Assembly: GCA_012512995.1 (NCBI GenBank)
Contig: JAAZDA010000138.1
Location: forward strand, 1 to 5,299
Direction: 5' to 3'
Length of the DNA: 5,299 nucleotides
DNA from: Clostridiales bacterium
GTDB taxonomy: Bacteria > Bacillota > Clostridia > Lachnospirales > Lachnospiraceae
Within the stretch, counting starts at the first letter, position 1; every line of letters starts with the position of its first letter. The position numbers were made by a program, and so were the translations under genes. Shown in pieces: positions 1 through 5,299 of the stretch. The notes under the pieces are model-generated. The model was given only the letters and a program-made list of their open reading frames with translations, was not told where the DNA came from and made no database searches.

Positions 1-12
1 ATCTGATTTCAT
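1..12 (-). CDS. Possible start of a further gene running out of the window (first 4 codons)
   Basis: An ATG on the minus strand at 10-12 begins M-K-S-D and runs off the left edge. CAGGA at 17-21 lies four bases upstream, a plausible ribosome site, and it follows the C39-like stop by 46 bases, in line with the other gaps in this run. A different frame from ATG 53-55 is also open to the edge but has no ribosome site before it. Too little is visible to say anything about the product. Confidence 0.3.
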
Positions 13-58
13 TTGTTCCTGCCCCGTTCAGACGCTCTGTGCCTCCGCTTTCCATAAT

Positions 59-706
59 TTATTTATATGTGACCGCCCGTCCACCGAGTTCATCATGTCT
101 CTTTATGGCGAGCTCCCTGTCATATTCGACCGTTCCATGATTCATCCACGGATCATTGAATATCAGCGTATTCTTTTCATCATCATGACCCACCAGCAGC
201 ATGCAATGTTCCATTGATGTCCACGTGAAAACTTTACTGCCGATCCTCCACGACGGACCTTTTATCGTTTCTGCCAGACAAAGACTCGCCCAGTATATCA
301 CCGGTCTGCCGTTATCGATATGGTCTACAAGCAATCTGTCCGTTGTCACTCCCGTCGCATCCTCTGCTCTGTATTCTGCAAAACAGGAATTCAGAGCTCT
401 GACTATGACACCCGGGTAGCAGCCGAATGAATCTTTGTCATACGGCGATCCGGCAAAACATTCATCGGGGTCAGGTCCTGTGCCGATGATATTGTCAGGA
501 TCAGGTGTAAGGTCGACCCCGTCAGCGTTCAGCGACAGTGTGCTCCCGAAACGCATTGGTTCCTTCATAACATGCTTATTTATAAAATCATCGACGCTTA
601 TATCAATTCCCAGATAACACAGCAACATGACCGCCGAGACACATTCACATCCCGTCGGCCACGATTTCGTCTGATCAATATACGGTACAGTTATAAGTTT
701 TCTCAT
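59..706 (-). CDS. C39-like (YvpB-type) cysteine peptidase family protein, no signal peptide
   Basis: Papain-fold protein of 215 residues resembling the C39-like family. The N-terminus has VPYIDQ (7-12, Q12 as likely oxyanion-hole residue) followed by WPTGCECVSAVMLL (16-29), where C20 is the likely nucleophile. The His partner is H167 in MEHCMLLVGHD (165-175), and D185 in NDPW (184-187) completes a Cys-His-Asp triad. FAGSPYDKDSFGCYPGVI (84-101) matches a loop characteristic of this group. There are eight cysteines in all (20, 22, 30, 83, 96, 108, 143, 168). Many family members are secreted or surface-attached, but here the protein starts directly at the fold with no signal peptide or anchor, so it should act in the cytosol. 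The ATG at 704-706 has AAGGA at 716-720 with a 9-base spacer, and the gene starts 17 bases after the ATP-grasp stop, so the two are probably co-expressed. It may hydrolyse a peptide or amide, or transfer an acyl group; which one is unknown. Confidence 0.9.
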   Translation of the reverse strand: MRKLITVPYIDQTKSWPTGCECVSAVMLLCYLGIDISVDDFINKHVMKEPMRFGSTLSLNADGVDLTPDPDNIIGTGPDPDECFAGSPYDKDSFGCYPGVIVRALNSCFAEYRAEDATGVTTDRLLVDHIDNGRPVIYWASLCLAETIKGPSWRIGSKVFTWTSMEHCMLLVGHDDEKNTLIFNDPWMNHGTVEYDRELAIKRHDELGGRAVTYK

Positions 707-715
707 ACTCTGATA

Positions 716-720
716 TCCTT
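716..720 (-). promoter_or_regulatory. Ribosome binding site of the C39-like gene
   Basis: AAGGA on the minus strand, nine bases before the ATG at 706 and only three bases after the ATP-grasp stop codon (724-726). The arrangement suggests ribosomes finishing the ATP-grasp gene can reload here, linking expression of the pair. Confidence 0.6.
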
Positions 721-723
721 ACA

Positions 724-1980
724 TTATCTGATTTCAAACAGCGACAGTATCTTCCCCGCCGTGTTCTCGAGTTTTGCCCCGGCCTCGTCCTGTGTGAGTA
801 CATCTCCATCATCGCCGGAACCAAGGATCATGTATCCGCGGCTCATAAGAATATGGCCTGTCGAAGGCGCGGCCATGTCATCGCCCTCATGGATCGCGCA
901 TTTCCACTGTTCAAGGGAGCATCCGTTTTCCGCGGCTGTCTGCCTTGCCTCATCTTCTGTCGGCACTTTCACCGCCGTGCCTGTGAAATCAAAATATCTT
1001 ATCTCCATTATCCTTACTTCTCGTGGTGTAAACTCGTATTTATCTCCACACTGGAACAGTATCATTTCCTGCGCTTCGTCGACGCCCGTTGCAAGCGGTG
1101 TAAAGAGATTGTGAAGGTTATGGCCCGAAGGTCTTGCCGAAAGTTCTATTATGAACGGATCCCCTGCCTCATCAGAGATCATGAGATCGCAGTGTATCAG
1201 GCTGTTATCGATTCCAAGCGTGCTGACAGCTCTTGCAAGATATGATTCCACTCTCTGTGTGAGATCACCCTGCCTCACGCTGATGTATGCTACAGCCTCC
1301 CTTGCAGGGAGCGGTGTGTTGATCTTCCTTCTAAGAAGGATCAGGTGAAATTTCCCGCCCGTGACTGCGCCGTCCACGCCGTACTCGACCCCGGGCATCA
1401 TATCCTCGATGATATAGTCCTCTTTTGCATGCATGGAAAGCGCACCGAATTCTGTCTGTACCTCTTCCCAGTTTTCCGCGACGGTTATGCCTCTGCTGCC
1501 GGATCCGTATCTCGGCTTTATTATTGCCGGATAGTGAATATTGTCGGTTATAGAAGTGATGAGCGCATTCATTCTCTGCGCCTGCCCGGCATCCGGTCGC
1601 CACATATCAGCTGCAATAAGGAAACACGGGCAGTTCCTGAGTCCTGCCCTGCTCAATGTTTCGTGGAATTCCCATTTATCCGTGCAGAGCTCTGTGGCCT
1701 TAAGCGATACGCCCTTAAGGTGCAGCGCGTCATTTGCCGCGCCTGTAGCTGTGAGGAATCTGCCGATCGGCGCTGTCAGCATGAACGACGGCTGTATAAG
1801 CTTCAGTCTTTCAAGAACTGCCTCTGTGTCCCTTATATCTGTAACATATGAGTTGTCAGCAGCTTTGAGCCCTGCCGCCTCCGCATCTCCGTCAAGGGCC
1901 GTGACCTCAACTCCCAGTTTCTGTGCTGTCTTAATTGTATGAATGGATTCGGCGCTCGCGCCGATAATTGCTGCTCTCAT
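724..1980 (-). CDS. ATP-grasp domain protein, carboxylate-amine/thiol ligase-like
   Basis: Predicted soluble ATP-dependent ligase of 418 residues. ATP-grasp enzymes activate a carboxylate as an acyl phosphate and join it to an amine or other nucleophile. Residues 1-95 are a pre-ATP-grasp Rossmann-like domain starting RAAIIGASAES (2-12). The ATP-binding lobes follow: PAIIKPRYGSGSRGI (151-165, with K155 and a glycine-rich loop) and EDMMPGVEYGVDG (192-204). The metal and phosphate site is HCDLMI (263-268, D265) and IIELSARPSGHN (277-288, E279, R283, N288). Residues ~320-418 form an extra C-terminal domain like that of amino-acid ligases of this superfamily. The Asn usual in the ExN metal motif is Ser281 here. 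The ATG at 1978-1980 is chosen because GAGAGG lies four bases upstream and the protein then starts at the first beta strand; an in-frame ATG at 1990-1992 would add four residues and cannot be excluded. It sits 67 bases after the glycosyltransferase stop and 17 bases before the C39-like gene. Its substrate is unknown. Confidence 0.92.
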   Translation of the reverse strand: MRAAIIGASAESIHTIKTAQKLGVEVTALDGDAEAAGLKAADNSYVTDIRDTEAVLERLKLIQPSFMLTAPIGRFLTATGAANDALHLKGVSLKATELCTDKWEFHETLSRAGLRNCPCFLIAADMWRPDAGQAQRMNALITSITDNIHYPAIIKPRYGSGSRGITVAENWEEVQTEFGALSMHAKEDYIIEDMMPGVEYGVDGAVTGGKFHLILLRRKINTPLPAREAVAYISVRQGDLTQRVESYLARAVSTLGIDNSLIHCDLMISDEAGDPFIIELSARPSGHNLHNLFTPLATGVDEAQEMILFQCGDKYEFTPREVRIMEIRYFDFTGTAVKVPTEDEARQTAAENGCSLEQWKCAIHEGDDMAAPSTGHILMSRGYMILGSGDDGDVLTQDEAGAKLENTAGKILSLFEIR

Positions 1981-1984
1981 TATG

Positions 1985-1990
1985 CCTCTC
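1985..1990 (-). promoter_or_regulatory. Likely ribosome binding site of the ATP-grasp gene
   Basis: Reads GAGAGG on the minus strand, four bases before the ATG at 1980. It overlaps the first codons of the alternative ATG at 1992, which itself has only a weak AGG nine bases upstream. This favours the shorter start, but modestly. Confidence 0.45.
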
Positions 1991-2047
1991 ATGACTGCTT
2001 GCCTGTAGTCCTGTGTAGCTGTTTAATCGTGGATCTATTTCACCTGT

Positions 2048-3154
2048 CTACCTGATGAATTTTGCTCTCGTGTCCCTGTAGAGCCAGAGCGCCTTGTACT
2101 GCATATAGAATCTCTTCGGATCCTTCTGCTGCATGGCGATATATTTCTGCTCCTCTTTGTCGACGCGTTCAAGGTAATACTTGTTTTGCATAAAACCTGG
2201 GAAAGCAGCCCTCATTTCCTTTGCGAGTGCCGTGACGAACTCATACCCGACATTCCTGTCGTTCTTTCCCTCACGCATGGCCGAGAACAGGGTGTTCACA
2301 TAGAAGAGCACAGTGAAGGAAAACTCGATCTCAGGCTTGTACTTCTCATAGTATCCGTAGCGTTTTGCTTCCTCTATCATCCCGCGCCCGGCTGCCATTC
2401 TGTCCTCGAGGCGCTTCCTTGTGACCGTATGAACTGTCGAAGTCTCGTGCTGATAATAATAGTTGATAGGAGCAGCGGTTTCAGTCGGGAGCTTCCCCTC
2501 AGCGCCTTCGTACGGCAGATATTCAAAGTGTTTTGCGCGCAGCATCCATGTGTTCGCGATCGCGTTGTCCTCGTAAAAAATATCCTCCGGGAACCTGCTC
2601 TTACAGTCGATGATGATCTCGCGGCGGTATATTTTGACAGCCAGCGATCCGCTCTCCAATATGAGTGAGCGGTACTTCGCATCGTCCAAAACTCCCACCT
2701 GATCTGACCTGTTATTGTGTACGACTTTGCCCACATCAAATCCGTAGTGATCCGTCATACAATAATCACAGCCGACCATGTCTGCGCCTGTTGCCCCGGC
2801 CTTATTCAGAAGTTTCTCGAAATAGTCCGGAGATACCCAGTCGTCCGCGTCGACAAAGCTTATCCATTCGCCGCGCGCTTCCTCAAGGCCATGATTCCTG
2901 GCGCCGCCCTGGTGCCGGTTCCGCTCGTTCCTCAGAGCGCGAAAAACACAGTGGTTCTCACTGCATCCACTGTGCTCTTCATTATGCCCTGCAGCATATT
3001 TTTGTATTATTTCCCATGATCCATCTGTAGAACAATCATCGATGGCGAGGATTTCATAATCATCAATTGTCTGACCTGTCAGACTGTCGAGACAATGATC
3101 CAGTTTACCTGCGCCAGCCATATTGTAGACCGGAACGATCACACTGAGTTTCAT
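2048..3154 (-). CDS. Glycosyltransferase family 2 (GT-A fold)
   Basis: Predicted cytosolic, possibly membrane-associated inverting glycosyltransferase of 368 residues that moves a sugar from a nucleotide donor to a glycan, lipid or protein acceptor. The N-terminal GT-A domain shows SVIVPVYN (4-11), the nucleotide-contacting AIDDCSTDGS (37-46, D39/D40), GGARNHGLEEARGEW (83-97) and the metal-binding DADDW (102-106; DxD-type residues D102, D104, D105). FYEDNAIA (193-200) supplies the acidic E195/D196 pair commonly seen as the catalytic base region in this group. The C-terminal third (about 245-368) is charged and aromatic-rich with no clear membrane helix. A His/Glu/Cys-rich stretch at 56-70 looks like an insertion before the ARNxGL segment. 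The ATG at 3152-3154 has AGAAGG at 3164-3169 with a 9-base spacer, and the gene begins 20 bases after the pseB stop. Similar enzymes make capsule, teichoic-acid or other surface glycans; donor and acceptor cannot be read from the sequence. Confidence 0.93.
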   Translation of the reverse strand: MKLSVIVPVYNMAGAGKLDHCLDSLTGQTIDDYEILAIDDCSTDGSWEIIQKYAAGHNEEHSGCSENHCVFRALRNERNRHQGGARNHGLEEARGEWISFVDADDWVSPDYFEKLLNKAGATGADMVGCDYCMTDHYGFDVGKVVHNNRSDQVGVLDDAKYRSLILESGSLAVKIYRREIIIDCKSRFPEDIFYEDNAIANTWMLRAKHFEYLPYEGAEGKLPTETAAPINYYYQHETSTVHTVTRKRLEDRMAAGRGMIEEAKRYGYYEKYKPEIEFSFTVLFYVNTLFSAMREGKNDRNVGYEFVTALAKEMRAAFPGFMQNKYYLERVDKEEQKYIAMQQKDPKRFYMQYKALWLYRDTRAKFIR

Positions 3155-3163
3155 TTATAAAGA

Positions 3164-3169
3164 CCTTCT
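3164..3169 (-). promoter_or_regulatory. Ribosome binding site of the glycosyltransferase gene
   Basis: AGAAGG on the minus strand, nine bases before the ATG at 3154 and within the 20-base gap after the pseB stop. It supports the start chosen for the glycosyltransferase and its place in one transcript with pseB. Confidence 0.6.
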
Positions 3170-3174
3170 GCGTT

Positions 3175-4191
3175 TCAGTTTTCTTCCGTAGCGACTTCCA
3201 AAAGTCTTCTGCGTATGTCTTCGACGTTCATCCATTCGGTATTCGTTCCTGATGAATAAACAAAGCCATCAGCTACTGTCTTTCCTGACATGTCGCGGAC
3301 CTGCCTGTCATTGAAGGTTATCTGAGGATATACGATGAAATATTTGTCATATTCCATTGTGTTCGCGGCATCTTCTGCCGTGACCATGACCTCATGCATC
3401 TTCTCGCCGGGACGTATCCCGACCTCATTTGTTTTGCATCCTGGAAGCATCGCTTCAGCAAGGTCCTTCACGTAGAATGAAGGGATCTTGCTTATGAATG
3501 TCTCTCCGCCGTGGCCTTCTTCAAGAGCCTTGATCACCAGCTGAACGCCCTGTGTCAGGCTGATCCAGAATCTGCTCATGCGGTAGTCTGTGATGGGAAG
3601 TGTCGTCTGCCCCTCTTCAATAAGTGTCTTGAAGAACGGGATGACGCTGCCGCGGCTGCCGGCCACGTTTCCGTAACGGACGATACAAAAACTTATATCG
3701 CGGCTGCCTGAATATGCATTCGCCGACATGAAAAGTTTGTCTGAAACAAGCTTTGTGCCGCCATAAAGATTGACAGGATTTACAGCCTTGTCAGTCGAAA
3801 GTGCGACGACCTTTTTCACATTTGTATCAAGGCAGGCATCGATTACATTCATCGCACCGTTTATATTGGTTTTTATGGCTTCTGCGGGATTGTACTCGCA
3901 GGCTGGGACCTGTTTGAGCGCCGCAGCGTGAATGACATAATCTACGCCGCCCCTGAGTGCTCTCTCCAGTCTTTCCCTGTCACGCACATCACCGATGAAG
4001 TAGCGCATCTTGTCCTCATACTTTTTGAAGACCGGATCGTTGCTCATCACGAACTGTTTGTACTCGTCTCTTGAGTAGATTATGATCTTTTTCGGGTCAT
4101 AATTTCTCAGCACATATTTTGTAAAACACTTGCCGAACGAGCCTGTGCCCCCGGTGATAAGTATTGTTTTGCCATCTATTACGTTTGACAT
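3175..4191 (-). CDS. pseB: UDP-N-acetylglucosamine 4,6-dehydratase (inverting), PseB-like
   Basis: Cytosolic NAD(P)-dependent short-chain dehydrogenase of 338 residues. PseB dehydrates and C5-epimerises UDP-GlcNAc to a 4-keto-6-deoxy-L-AltNAc nucleotide sugar, the first step to pseudaminic acid. The N-terminal Rossmann motif TGGTGSFG is at residues 13-20, followed by YSRDE (39-43), GDVRD (67-71) and HAAALKQVP (88-96). The catalytic region has STDKA (132-136, with D134 and K135) and Y143-x3-K147 (NLYGGTKL). RYGNVAGSRGSV (172-183) and RPGEKMHE (260-267) are also typical. The intact YGGTK argues for PseB or soluble FlaA1-type enzymes rather than the CapE/WbjB group, where this Tyr is usually replaced. 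There is no membrane domain, unlike the long CapD type. The start at ATG 4189-4191 is chosen because a strong AGGAGG precedes it and the protein then begins just before the Rossmann fold; an in-frame GTG at 4239 would add 16 unlikely residues. No aminotransferase (pseC) follows, so pathway assignment is less sure than enzyme type. Confidence 0.93.
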   Translation of the reverse strand: MSNVIDGKTILITGGTGSFGKCFTKYVLRNYDPKKIIIYSRDEYKQFVMSNDPVFKKYEDKMRYFIGDVRDRERLERALRGGVDYVIHAAALKQVPACEYNPAEAIKTNINGAMNVIDACLDTNVKKVVALSTDKAVNPVNLYGGTKLVSDKLFMSANAYSGSRDISFCIVRYGNVAGSRGSVIPFFKTLIEEGQTTLPITDYRMSRFWISLTQGVQLVIKALEEGHGGETFISKIPSFYVKDLAEAMLPGCKTNEVGIRPGEKMHEVMVTAEDAANTMEYDKYFIVYPQITFNDRQVRDMSGKTVADGFVYSSGTNTEWMNVEDIRRRLLEVATEEN

Positions 4192-4196
4192 TTCTT

Positions 4197-4202
4197 CCTC
4201 CT
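4197..4202 (-). promoter_or_regulatory. Ribosome binding site deciding the pseB start
   Basis: On the minus strand this reads AGGAGG, five bases before the ATG at 4191. It is the strongest Shine-Dalgarno site in the window. It favours the 338-residue product over the longer GTG-initiated reading from 4239, which has no purine-rich site before it. Confidence 0.8.
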
Positions 4203-4235
4203 GACGGAACTTTTTCTGACTGTGAATAAGAGTTG

Positions 4236-4397
4236 TCACTTATCGCAGTGCTTTTCTTCACGTTTCTTCTTCGAGCACGCGGCGCAGTTTCCATTGCACT
4301 CTGTACAACCGCTCCCGTGGTGTCTCACCACATATGATATCGCCGCGATCATCGCTGCGGCAAATATTATTATCAATACTATGTCACCTATACTCAT
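4236..4397 (-). CDS. FeoB-associated Cys-rich membrane protein, 53 aa
   Basis: Small gene starting at ATG 4395-4397 and stopping at TGA 4236-4238, giving 53 residues. Residues 4-24 (GDIVLIIIFAAA...) form one hydrophobic membrane helix. They are followed by a short basic stretch (RHH, 25-27) and a Cys cluster C31-x2-C34-x3-C38-x2-C41, then a Lys/Glu-rich tail with a final C51. This architecture (N-terminal anchor, then a Gly/Cys cluster, then a charged tail) matches the FeoB-associated Cys-rich membrane protein family, which sits directly after feoB in many Firmicutes. Its position 15 bases after the feoB stop agrees. A GGTGAG ribosome site lies at 4401-4406, three bases before the ATG. Its biochemical role is not settled; binding iron or supporting the transporter is inference from the cysteines and context. 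By hydropathy and the positive-inside rule the basic, Cys-rich tail would face the cytoplasm. Confidence 0.92.
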   Translation of the reverse strand: MSIGDIVLIIIFAAAMIAAISYVVRHHGSGCTECNGNCAACSKKKREEKHCDK

Positions 4398-4412
4398 ATG
4401 CTCACCGTAATT

Positions 4413-5299
4413 TTACAATCTGCTCGCTATCTGATAGAAGACGAGCGCCGCAACATATGCCACACCGCACTGCATCAGAACGACCTTGAGTGCCTCCAGT
4501 CCGGAATGCAGCTCCGATTTTACTGTCGTGATAGCTGCAACGCATGGAGTGTATAGTAGTGTGAATATCAGGAAACTCATGGCCGTTACCGGTGTCATCA
4601 GTGTGGAAAGGAGTGCCGGGAGAGCTGATGTTTTGGCACCCAGCAGAACGCTCAGCGTTCCCACTATTGTTTCCTTTGCCGTAAAGCCCGATATCAGTGC
4701 TGTGACGAACTTCCAATCTCCGAATCCGAGCGGCTCGAAAACAGGAACTATAAGCTGTCCTATAAGTGCAAGCAGGCTTCCCGAGCTGTCGCTCACGAAA
4801 TTAAGTCTCGTGTCAAAACTCTGCAGGAACCATATTATCATAGTTGCGATAAAAATCGTTGTGAAAGCTCTTGTGAGGAAATCCTTCGCCTTATCCCAGA
4901 GGAGCTGCGCCACTGATTTTGGCATCGGCAGTCTGTAGTTAGGAAGCTCCATGACAAACGGAACGGGGTTGCCCCTGAACGCTGTTTTCTTGAGGATCAG
5001 TGCAACTATTATGCCAACGGCTATGCCCAGAAAATAGAGAAGTGTCATCATAAGCGCCGAATATTTCGGGAAGAACGCAGCGCAAAATACAGCATAGATC
5101 GGGATCTTCGCCGAACAGCTCATGTATGGCACAAGGTAGATCGTCATCTTGCGGTCACGCTCTGAAGATAGTGTCCTCGCCGACATTATTGCCGGTACAG
5201 AGCAGCCAAAACCTATGAGCATAGGCACAAATGAGCGCCCCGACAGGCCGATCTTACGCAGCAATTTATCCATAACAAACGCCACGCGCGCCATATATC
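4413..5299 (-). CDS. feoB: Ferrous iron transport protein B, C-terminal part (partial, 5' end outside window)
   Basis: FeoB is the inner-membrane Fe(II) uptake permease with an N-terminal G-protein domain. Only the last ~295 residues are visible; the frame stays open through base 5299, so the ATG at 5292-5294 (MARVAFVMDK) is internal and a Tyr codon precedes it, as in the family's GYMARVAF stretch. Counting from that Met, the FeoB signatures are GFGCSVPAIM (residues 28-37), an ERDRKMTIYLVPYMSCSAKIP-type stretch (45-65, Cys60), ELPNYRLP (116-123), GFTAKETIVGTL (203-214) and YTPC (248-251). These are the two Gate regions around the FeoB C-terminal domain, with the conserved membrane cysteines C31, C60 and C251 present. 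Hydrophobic helices are seen near 78-101, 143-159, 173-188, 238-256 and 269-289. The gene ends with TAA at 4413-4415, 15 bases before the small Cys-rich gene. The GTPase domain and any feoA lie outside the window. Identification is very secure. Confidence 0.97.
   Translation of the reverse strand, partial: YMARVAFVMDKLLRKIGLSGRSFVPMLIGFGCSVPAIMSARTLSSERDRKMTIYLVPYMSCSAKIPIYAVFCAAFFPKYSALMMTLLYFLGIAVGIIVALILKKTAFRGNPVPFVMELPNYRLPMPKSVAQLLWDKAKDFLTRAFTTIFIATMIIWFLQSFDTRLNFVSDSSGSLLALIGQLIVPVFEPLGFGDWKFVTALISGFTAKETIVGTLSVLLGAKTSALPALLSTLMTPVTAMSFLIFTLLYTPCVAAITTVKSELHSGLEALKVVLMQCGVAYVAALVFYQIASRL

Noticed and set aside
1..55. Alternative partial frame starting at ATG 53-55 (M-E-S-G-G-T)
   Set aside because: It has no ribosome site, only an A/T-rich stretch upstream; the ATG at 10-12 with CAGGA upstream is the better candidate.
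455..515. Repeated PDPD coding units in the C39-like gene (residues 68-71 and 78-81)
   Set aside because: Only two copies in an Asp-rich loop; too little to call a repeat or a calcium-binding motif, and the region adjoins a loop typical of the family.
572..1114. 180-codon open frame on the plus strand
   Set aside because: It lies opposite the ATP-grasp and C39-like genes, both well supported by motifs; its translation shows no domain or sensible composition.
1331..1851. Open frames on both strands inside the ATP-grasp gene (1331-1603 minus, 1345-1851 plus)
   Set aside because: They overlap conserved ATP-grasp motifs in another frame and encode Arg/Cys-rich sequence typical of antisense or out-of-frame reading.
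1993..2047. Gap between the glycosyltransferase and ATP-grasp genes examined for a promoter, riboswitch or terminator
   Set aside because: No convincing -35/-10 pair, hairpin with T-run, or conserved RNA element could be seen in its 55 bases.
3175..4239. Longer reading of the PseB-like gene from a GTG at 4239 that overlaps the TGA of the Cys-rich gene (GTGA arrangement)
   Set aside because: A GTGA overlap can mean translational coupling, but no ribosome site precedes the GTG, the 16 extra residues do not resemble the family, and a strong AGGAGG precedes the ATG at 4191.
4205..4240. Possible hairpin after the Cys-rich gene (GTGA with TCAC, loop of about 10 bases)
   Set aside because: The stem is only four pairs with no G+C-rich core and no T-run after it, so it is not a credible terminator.
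4402..4938. Open frames inside feoB (4402-4716 minus, 4486-4938 plus)
   Set aside because: Both are covered by the FeoB frame, which contains conserved transporter motifs throughout.

Overview
All recognisable genes lie on the minus strand and read from high to low coordinates, with gaps of roughly 15 to 70 bases and no convincing terminator between them. The composition is mid-GC by eye, with strong Shine-Dalgarno sites and frequent ATA isoleucine codons. The window also carries a FeoB-associated Cys-rich mini-protein, a family typical of Clostridia and related Firmicutes. A gut-type clostridial bacterium (Lachnospiraceae or Oscillospiraceae-like) is the best guess. This is inference, since no marker gene is present.

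Layout in reading order. First comes the C-terminal ~295 residues of the ferrous iron transporter FeoB (4413-5299, its 5' part outside the window). Next is a 53-residue single-pass membrane protein with a Cys cluster (4236-4397), the usual companion of clostridial FeoB. After a 44-base gap comes a surface-glycan type gene run: a PseB-like inverting UDP-GlcNAc 4,6-dehydratase (3175-4191), a family 2 glycosyltransferase (2048-3154), an ATP-grasp carboxylate-amine ligase-like enzyme (724-1980, possibly from 1992), and a cytosolic C39-like cysteine peptidase-fold protein (59-706). A ribosome site and ATG at the left edge suggest another gene starts at base 12 and continues out of the window.

How they may work together. 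FeoB and its partner import Fe(II) and are probably a separate functional unit that happens to lie upstream. The PseB-like enzyme commits UDP-GlcNAc to pseudaminic acid or a related deoxyamino sugar, and the GT2 enzyme transfers a sugar. The ATP-grasp and C39-like proteins are not standard pseudaminate enzymes. Their tight spacing behind the sugar genes suggests an amide-bond forming and acyl-transfer or hydrolysis step on a sugar, peptide or aminoacyl intermediate. That pairing is the most interesting part of the window, but its substrate cannot be read from sequence alone. The other pse genes (pseC, pseH, pseG, pseI, pseF) are not present here.
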